Source of the DNA: Agelas oroides
Lineage: Eukaryota; Porifera; Demospongiae; Agelasida; Agelasidae
Assembly: GCA_949130485.1 (NCBI GenBank)
Contig: OX422203.1
Span: 3,315,178-3,379,177 of the forward strand
Reading direction: 5' to 3'
DNA: 64,000 nucleotides
Part shown: piece by piece, positions 56,450-64,000 of the stretch
Position numbering within the stretch: the first letter of the stretch is position 1
Layout of the letters: each line of letters opens with the position of its first letter
Position numbers and translations under genes: made by a program
The notes under the pieces: generated by a model
What the model was told of the DNA's origin: nothing
Database searches by the model: none
The model's input: the letters and a program-made list of their open reading frames with translations, nothing else

Positions 56450-56950
56450 TACACCCCAAATGGAAAGAAAAAATATATAGTAATGAATGAGTGAATGATT
56501 AATATTGAGAAAAGCCATAAGAGTGCTTGGACATGCCTACTATTTCAGCCTTTCTCCCCCAGGCTAGCAGGGCCTACTCAACTTTTACGAGGCAGCTGGA
56601 AGCAGTTATCATTGAAGTATCTATGGTTCAAGCGCTAAGGCTAAGGACTAATCCATGGTGAGTGCATGAGGCGAAATATTTGCTACCCACAGAAGTGGCT
56701 TACAGTCACACAGGATTTCACAATGGCCAAGCTAGCTATTTTAACATGAAGGTACCTGTATTTGCAGAACCTGGGCATATGCAATTTTTTTAAACCACTG
56801 CTAACCTGAGTTATGATCAAAAGTGTTGGTCACTTCAGTTACCACACCAAAGTCATCCAGACTTGCAGCTCTTGAGCCTTGTATAAAGACTATGGTAAGT
56901 ACAAGCTATATCTATTAGCTACACATTTCTGGCAGCAGATTATTGATCCA
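56450..56950 (+). repeat. direct repeat B, copy 2
   Basis: Diverged partner of 40440-40860, 16 kb away, same orientation. Confidence 0.65.
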
Positions 56951-58303
56951 GCACAGCCACACTGAACTACAAACTCACTTTGGCACAGTTGAAGTGCGCA
57001 CTTAGCTACTGGTTTGCTGCACTACAGCACATACTGTACGTCCACAGCACTTTTGATAGAAACAGCGATTCTTTAGAACACTGACTGACTCTCTTAAAGC
57101 TTTGGGTGGTATTCTTAGCTCACCCACAACTCAGAGACAGCAGTAGCACATCGATCTTCTGCCCAGCAGAATGCGGCCTGCGCTACAGCCATATATGGAA
57201 GTTGGCTGGCTTTGTTTATCATCTCGCCTCTATGTGGCTTCAATTATCATCCCCAAAGGCATTTTAGCATCACAATGGCAATGCTTTTTGGTATGAACTG
57301 GATTGTGCACCTAGATCTGATTCCCTGCTCCCCTGTGTAGTTATAGCCACACACACACCATCTGATCAACTGGATTTGATTTCCTGTTCCACAATTGGTC
57401 TATTGTAGCTATAAGCTTCCACACTAGTGTGTGTGAATAGAAAAAAGCTTGAGTCTAGCTTTGACAGCAAGCAAAATGATAGCATCAAAATCAGTAAATA
57501 GAACAAATGATAGTCTGTTAACTACTTCTACAAGAATGGAAAGAAGTTTTATTAGATGATTTAACAAGTTTTACCAGAAAAGTTCTTACTTAACACATTG
57601 GTCACAATTAAGCACATTTAGTCTACAAAGTGGAAGAAACAGGAGATCTTTAATCATGCACTTTGCTTTTTTTTGTTCCGTATTAACCTTCAAACTTTGC
57701 AGATCAATTCCAGCATTTACTTAAGGCATTAGCACAGGATGTTAATTGTGATAAGTAAATACATAGATAATATGTGACTTTCTCAGCGAAAATCGACCAC
57801 TTGGGGTAAATATTAAATTTACTTTACCTGAGTTCAAAGTTCAAATTACTACGTGCTTAACTGATTGCACTTGCTGCGCTTGAGCACTGATAGTGAGTAA
57901 ACACGAAGGACTTCCGCTGTGTAACTTAAGATCATAGTACGTATGCATAATTTTATGGTCTCACAGGAGACTGGAAGTACTACGTATGCGTTCAGGATTT
58001 ACGAATGTCTTAAACGAGGTGTAAGATCGTAAACTAGCATACTGATCGAATTTAGACGCGCGTAACTTTGGAACGGTAAGGCCGATCAAAAGATAAAAGT
58101 ATCATTGTGATAGGCAATAAATGCACTATTTGCTGGTGTAATAATCTCATTTTTGTCAAAATATGCCGATTGGTTGATTTTTGCTGAGAGAATCAGATAT
58201 AAAGAGCTGCACTTAATTGTATACAGAGAAGTGCCAAATGGATAATTGAGATCAAGCAACAACCTAAGGATTTAATAAATGCTCATGCTGCACTCAGAAA
58301 TAC
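56951..58303. other. no gene recognised
   Basis: AT-rich intron-like sequence. No motif, repeat partner or ORF could be supported. Confidence 0.45.
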
Positions 58304-60253
58304 CTCGTGACTCCATGTTCTACTCTTCAGATAGTCAATACCCCAATCTGGTTCATACCGTTCAGGGTATTTGATTAGAAACACGTTGTCTCCTTTTTTA
58401 AAAATGTCAACTTCTTCCTCATTGATATATGCTTTACTAGCAGATTTCATCAGACCTTCTGTTGATGTAAAATGGATAACTGTGCATTTTCGATCATGGG
58501 TAGGTTTTTTAGTGACCATCATGTGGTGATATGCACTGAGAGTAAAAGGACGTTCTATGTGGTCTCCTGGTTGAAGGTCTAAAGCGGACTTAACTCTTTC
58601 TCTACGAAGCAAAGTACGATCATCCTGAAGACTGTCAATCTTAATCGTCATCACATTTCCAGTTTTCAAATAGTTCACTAGTTTCTGGCGTTTGTACTTG
58701 AACTCATCTGGTTTGATGATATGTTTTCCCAGTAATTCTTGTGCATCATCTATGACTTGGCCTGGTGAAATACAAGCACCATCATTGTAGTTAAGACGAT
58801 AGTACTTGCTGCTCTGAGTGAAGGTAAGTTCCCTTTTAGCTATTTTTCCATTCCATGTCTCAATAGCTGAGCAGCTGGAGTGAGATTTCACCTCTTCCAC
58901 AAGGTAATGGTGCCATGGTGTTATCTTATTTTCTTCTTCAACAAGGTAATCTCCTTGATTAAGTTGGGCAAAGGTACAGATGCGGCTCTTAGATGCTGGT
59001 ATGGCATTGTTGAGAAGAAAGTCAACTTCAATTCCATCCTCAGAACCAGTCTTTGCCCATCGTATAAACCACATACGTCCTAGAGGTGAAAAATGGTGCT
59101 TACCAAGCTTTGACCTAGCTCTCTCAATAGCTGTTGTAACTGGAAGAGATTCAGGATAACTAATTCGATAGATGTCATCCTTGACGGGGTCGAGGGTCTC
59201 CTCTGTCTCTGAGATGTGACCACGATAGCAGTAAATAGTCTTGAACGTAACTGAGAAATTTGATGTTTTTTTGTCAGTAATCATGAAGTGCCACCAGTGT
59301 GTGTGATATACTCTTGGGATGCCATAAGATCGAATAAGATGATCTCCCACTTGCATTTCATCAATAGACATGATTTTGTCACGTTGAAATGGGCATACTT
59401 GAGCAATTTGTGACTTAAATTGCAAAAAATCGGTAAGTACCACTTTTCTCCCTATTTTAGCCCATGAAACAAACTTGCTAAATTCAGTTCCACATTCCTG
59501 AAGGATTTTAAGCGCTTTGTCACTCATAGCCCTCTGAAAAACATCATCTACTGGTAAGCTCTGTTTATAGTTGATGCGATAGACTTCAGTGTCTTTCTTG
59601 ATGACAAGTGTGCCATATTGTTCCAGGGTCTCAGAATTGAGATCAGGTGTGACTATGAAACTATTTTGACCAGCATGCTTGAGCACTAGTACTGATTTGT
59701 AGATGCCATTTTTGTTCTTCACCATAAGGTGGTCGCCTTCATCGATTGCTATTCCAGCAACTACTTTGGTATGACTGAATTCGTTTTCCTCCATGAAAAG
59801 GCACTGTTCATTCAATGCGTATTTCCTACCCGTTTTCATTTTTGTGACAAATTTGTCACTATCACGTTTGCCACTTGCAGACCACTCCCTTTGCTCAACT
59901 TTCTGAGCATTTTCAATTGCTTCCATCGAAGAGCATGACTCACTGTAGTCAATGCGAAAAGTGTGCTGTGTATCCAGTTTGTGGTCCTCTTTGACGACTA
60001 CTCCACTTCTACATGTGTAACCAGTGTATGTATTTTGTTCTGTGTCAGTGCTAGCAACAAGGAAGTGCTGGGTACCCATCATGATATGATCACCTTCACC
60101 CACATTATTCAGGTCTGAGATTGGAACTTTTGTGAGCACTGGAGTCAAATGATTATCTGTATTTGGAGCATAGTACGGATAAGACAAATTTTGAGCATCA
60201 AAGCCTCTGAGCTTATGATAATTTTGAATGCTTGTGACAAATGTATATTTATC
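58304..60253 (-). CDS. LRAT-like tandem-repeat protein, large exon
   Basis: About 650 uninterrupted codons. There is no ATG at its left limit: the open frame begins at GTG, a TAA precedes it, and a tgctag acceptor lies at 60254. Upstream exons are therefore missing. The sequence is five related units of ~120-150 residues, each with a GDH(I/L)-type start (VGEGDHIMM, IDEGDHLMV, MQVGDHLIR, LNQGDYLVE, LQPGDHIER), a His-rich strand in most (PWHHYLVEEV, AYHHMMVTKK), a Y(R/L)I(N/D/S)Y or YRLNY strand and an F(V/I)xWAKTG-like end. This is the LRAT/NlpC-P60 fold pattern. Units 1-4 have lost the Asn-Cys-Glu-His motif (RDSDKF, GTEFSKF, LGRMWF, KYKRQKL), so they should be inactive. Unit 5 stops before that point, at GAG|GTATTT, and would be completed by the exon at 39360-40133. 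The role is unknown. Confidence 0.8.
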
Positions 60254-60735
60254 TAGCACAAATTAAACTGTGACAATGCCACATCTTGATCTTGACCCTT
60301 GGCTCTACAAGTTTAACAAAAACCAAATAATAAGAAATGCTTGCACTCAAACATGATCCACTGGTAAATCTAGGCAATGCACATACCAGGTTACAATAGC
60401 AACAGTGTGGGTATATGAAGGACTATATGGGGTAGTTTTATTCTGGTAGATACTGGTAGATAAACCATTACCCTGGTTACAATATGCACCTGCAAGTCAA
60501 ACTCTGGTAAGTCACTGGTGAGCTTAGAACTAAGCTATTATGAGGTACCTTCCTGTACATATCAGTCTACCAAACCATTGCCAAGCTACTATAGATCATT
60601 TATTGATTTTAACAGCTCATGTATAGTGTCCAATTTCATCCAAATACACATACCAATGTATTGTAAGTCTTTATAAACTGTGCATAAAATGCTATATGTA
60701 TATGTAACCAGTTGTTCACTGTGTAGTTTTCTGTA
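60254..60735. other. no gene recognised
   Basis: AT-rich sequence upstream of the LRAT-like exon. It should hold an intron of that gene; no 5' exon was found. Confidence 0.4.
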
Positions 60736-60739
60736 GTAA

Positions 60740-62500
60740 TGTACATCACTGGAACATTGTGCAGGCCAATGGCATCACAAAGGGAGTGGCAAATGCTGTT
60801 TTCTCCCTGGAGCAGGTGCCAAAGGGATCTGCCAGTAGCCACTTTCTAAATCAAGGGTGCATGGTCACGACTGTACCGATACAAGAGCCAGGCACCTCAA
60901 TTTCAGGGTCCACTGAGGTCTCTTCATGTAACTGGGTAAGGACCAACCCACTCTAGATTTAGTCGGTTCTGTTGCATGGCAGCAGCACCAAAACTTCATC
61001 TCCAACCTCAAAGCTATTCAGTTTGGCTCCTCGATCATGAACAGTCTTCTGCTTTCTGCTGTGCTTTCTCCAAATTGGTCTTGACCAGCTCACTCATCTC
61101 CTCCAAGCGATTCCACATCTCCACAACATGAATGATTGCTGTTGTCTGCTCAGCAGAGGACCTGTCCACAATTCCCTCAAAACATCCAGCGGCCCTCTCA
61201 CTCTCCTTCCATACAACAACTCAAATGGGGAGAACCCATGCAGTCGACTCCTGTGGGATGTCACAGTATGCAAACAGATAGGGCAGGTATTTGTCCCAGT
61301 CCTTCCGGTTCCTGCTCACGAATATCTTCAGCAGCATCTTAAGAGTGCCATTAAACCTCTCCACCAGACTGTCAGTCTGATGATAGGGTGAAGTTCTATT
61401 CTTCTAGATCTGCAGCAGACAGTAGACTTCTAGCAGTGCAGACATGAATTTGGTTCCATGGTCTGAAAAAATTCATCGGGAATCCCCACGTGAGCAAAAA
61501 CAGCTATTAGCTTCTTGGAGATACGGGGGGGGGGGGTTCTGTGCTGGGCCAGGCAATGGCTTCTGGGTACCTGGTTGCATAATCATATAGATAGTGAGGA
61601 TGAAGCAGTTGCCAAATCGTGTCTGCAGTAATGGCCCAACGAAGTCCATGGCAATTTGCTGGAAGGGTTTGGTGATCAGCAGCATCGCTACTATCTCCGC
61701 CCTAGCTGGGCATCTAGGTTGACTCCACTGGCACACTTTGCACATTTGGCAATAGTCGGCAACATCCTTGAAGATCCCCAGCCAATAATACCATTGCAGA
61801 ACCTGATCCTTCGTCTTTGTCACCCCAAAGTGCCCAGCCATTGGAACATCATAGGCAAGACGCAACACAATGGAACGACACTTTCTGGGCAGCACCAGTT
61901 GCTCACAGCTCCATACATCGCCAGGATCAGACTCCTGCAAATAGAGCTGTCCATCCGGTAGAAAAAGTGGATCATCCTCCTGGCTCCTCTGTCTGGTATT
62001 CTCCAGCTAGTTCTCAAACGTTTGCCAGACTAGGGTCACGCTGCTGCCACAGCTTCAACTCTCAGGGTCTGCATCTAGAACTTTGTGCTCCTCCATACTC
62101 ACTTCACCAGCAGCCTCCCTATCTTGTGTCAACACTTTCTCCCTCCACCATTGCACCATCTTCATCGCTCTTCTCTCCCTGTTGGCACTCCGCAGCCCTC
62201 TTCACCACCGAATCACACTCCAGCTGTCCCTTCACCTGACTGTCATCAAAAGTTTCTACTCTGCAGATCTGTTCAGTCTCATCACTGTCCTCCTTCCCCT
62301 TCAGCTCTTCTCGCCTTCCCATTTCTGCTCCTCACGCCTCTTCTGCTCCCTTCCTCTATGTTGCGCCCTTGTCAGCACAGCAAGGTCCTGCTCAACTTGA
62401 ATACTGAGGCTTCATAGAGATCGGTCAACAGCAGGACATCAACTGGAAGTTTTGGGGCCACAAGTACCCGGCTCTCTTCCACGGTCCAGTCTAAAGCTTC
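60740..62500 (-). pseudogene. second Ty3/gypsy remnant, deleted and reordered
   Basis: Minus strand. Near 62490-62400 a protease-end segment (VLVAPKLPVDVLL); 62400-62000 a low-complexity acidic linker; 61940-61560 the integrase zinc finger and core start (MAGHFGVTKTKDQVL, CQMCKVC, MDFVGPLL) with frame loss near a G-run; 61460-61000 integrase remainder (DHGTKFMSALLE, DSLVERFNGTLKMLL, WDKYLPYLFAY). An RT piece (LDLESGYWQIP) lies beyond it, at about 60750-60900, which is the wrong order. The main RT-RNase H block is missing. No LTRs seen. Non-functional. Confidence 0.75.
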
Positions 62501-62539
62501 ACTACAGATGTGGGATAGATCACTGTGTCACTGTGAGCA

Positions 62540-63429
62540 CAAAGTTCACTTCTACTTAGCTTCAAAGCTGCAGGTTTACCTTGGCTCGAACACTTTAGGA
62601 TTCAGTGGTACATAGGTAAAAACTTTGTTATAGGCTTTAGTAAAACAAAGTTCACTTCTACTTAGCTACAAGACCTGAAGTAGAAGGCTTTAGAGATCAG
62701 GATTTTGTGCTGCAAATTTAGTAGAAAGCCTTAGAGTTCAGAGTTTTGTGGCTTCTTAAAAAAGGATTTTCCTACAAGGGAGGAGCCAGACATCAGTTTA
62801 TCAATCGTGAATAGCAAGGCACGCCTTCACCTGCTTTCTACTCGCGCATTACTCGCGTAATATTAGCCCGAAGCACGGTAGCGCGCTCAATACACGTAGC
62901 AATGATTTTATACGTAGGTATATTGAACGTGTAACGTCACGTAAGCGGGAAAATCGCTTCGGGAGTCGCTGTGAGGGGTGACGGTGGTGTAGCTGGTGAA
63001 GGGAGAATTGTTGGTGTACCAAAGTTTCATTCCTGGGGTAAGTTCACCATGCCATTAACGAATATCAACTCAGATTGGATGTCCAACGCTTCCTCCGGCC
63101 TGTGTATTATATTGGTTTAATTATATTAATTAAACGAGCAAAGTAACCGCACCCCAAGATGCTCATAGGAGGTTAGTGCTGCAGGTTTACCTTGGCTCGA
63201 ACACTTTAGAGTTCAGTGCTATACATAGGTGAAATCTTTGTTAGTAGGCTTTAAAGTGCACTGCTACTTAGCTACAAGACCTGAAGTAGAAAGCCTTAGA
63301 GTTCAGAGTTTTGTGGTTTCTTAAAAAAGCTTTACCCTCAAAGGAGGAGCCAGACATCAGTTTATCAATCGTGAATAGCAAGGCACGCCTTCACCTGCTT
63401 TATACTCGCGCGCGTTACGTGCGTAATAT
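62540..63429 (+). repeat. ~620-bp satellite, two partial units
   Basis: 62540-62919 is the 3' part of a unit and 62920-63429 a unit cut off at the gcgcgttacgtgcgtaatatta segment. Same family as 52810-54680. Confidence 0.88.
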
Positions 63430-63510
63430 TACTGTTGATTTCCGTTCCGTTTGAACATGTCCGTGTTCCGTGCCGTACTCCGTGCTCCGTGTTCCGTTCC
63501 GTAGATTGTC
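63430..63510 (+). repeat. CCGT-rich imperfect repeat
   Basis: Repeated ttccgt/gtccgt/ctccgt words directly in front of the next gene; probably part of its 5' untranslated region or promoter. Confidence 0.6.
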
Positions 63511-63528
63511 CTTTCGCGCGCCAGCATC

Positions 63529-64000
63529 ATGGAAAGGTGGGATAGCTACTACCACCAGCACTACTATGATGGATATCCAGGAACGTATTCTGGAGCTAGC
63601 CATGTACGTTATCCGTTTCAGTGGGGCAATGAGACTCCGAGCTTTACACCCTTTGCAAGCAGACGCTACAGTGATATTTTTACGTCAGCAACGGAATGTG
63701 GAGCACAAAGCTGGGCCTCCTCCATTCCTGAGAGATTAGGTTCTGAGTCAGAAGTGAGCCAACCTGACTCGCCACTCTCTCCTCAGGTATGTTTTGAGTT
63801 ACTAAACTTTGACGTGCATTAAATAGAACGGTCAGTGCAGCATGATTTTATTTTTCTGCAGAGTCCGATAAGTGTTGAGGATGAAGATGAAGAGGACTGT
63901 GGGACACAAGCAGTGAAATGCTCTCTGAGGATCATGATAATCAACCCTAGTAAGAAGAGGGACTACACAATGGTGAAGGCTGATAAATCTGTTGCTGAAA
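63529..64000 (+). CDS. 5' end of an unrecognised gene (runs off the window)
   Basis: ATG at 63529; exon 1 63529-63786 (86 codons, phase 0), intron 63787-63861 with a good acceptor (tttctgcag), exon 2 from 63862 to the window end without a stop. Exon 1 is Tyr/Ser-rich and likely disordered (MERWDSYYHQHYYDGYPGTY). Exon 2 starts with an acidic run (VEDEDEED) and continues CSLRIMIINPSKKRDYTMV. No domain can be named. The start is chosen as the first ATG with in-phase splicing. It lies just downstream of the satellite array. Confidence 0.6.

Larger units (their letters stand above)
40134..58303 (-). other. proposed 18.2-kb intron packed with mobile elements
   Basis: Inference: GT at 58303 (GAG|GTATTT) and AG at 40134 delimit an intron with a broken gypsy element, a DIRS-like element, satellite units, a hAT-type element, foldbacks and a long direct repeat. 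Segments 55700-56440 and 56950-58300 show no gene. If the two exons are not one gene, this is intergenic sequence. Confidence 0.5.

Noticed and set aside
62060-62420. Plus-strand Ser/Pro-rich ORFs
   Set aside because: Complement of the acidic low-complexity linker of the gypsy remnant.

Overview
The window is animal nuclear DNA, most likely from a demosponge (Amphimedon-like). It shows short GT-AG introns, multi-exon genes, LRAT-repeat and IRAK/RLK-type kinase genes, Ty3/gypsy, DIRS-like and Helitron remnants, and many short foldback elements that end in TAGCCTCGTTCCCAGGCC. No prokaryotic, organellar or viral genome backbone is seen. The organism assignment is inference from these traits, not from a database match.

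Layout. 0-7.9 kb: repeats, including two copies of a captured Helitron N-terminal fragment, a three-copy dispersed repeat, palindromic elements and a gypsy integrase/PHD remnant. 8.0-20.7 kb: one very large inverted-repeat element, bounded by a perfect 9-bp target-site duplication, with TIRs of about 2 kb that contain 341-bp tandem repeats. Inside it lie a 13-exon protein-kinase gene (+) and a nine-exon DDE integrase gene (-) whose splice phases all agree. A second element is nested in its right arm. 21.7-36.4 kb: a 12-exon membrane-anchored purple acid phosphatase gene that stops before its last metal-binding motif. 37.2-38.5 kb: a DUF3987-like P-loop ATPase fragment. 39.4-60.3 kb: exons of an LRAT-like tandem-repeat gene (-). 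A proposed 18-kb intron separates the degenerate repeats from the exon that carries the NCEH motif. That intron holds a rearranged gypsy element (41.6-44.9), a DIRS-like element with split direct repeats (46.3-52.8) inside a ~620-bp satellite array (45.8-54.7), and a hAT-type element (55.1-55.7). 60.7-62.5 kb: another broken gypsy element. 62.5-63.4 kb: more ~620-bp satellite. 63.5 kb to the end: the start of an unrecognised gene.

The most interesting system is the 8.0-20.7 kb element. Its ends and 9-bp target duplications match those of the ~90-600-bp foldback elements scattered through the window. It encodes an integrase with an intact D-D-E triad and carries a kinase gene as cargo. It is therefore a candidate autonomous partner for the foldback family.
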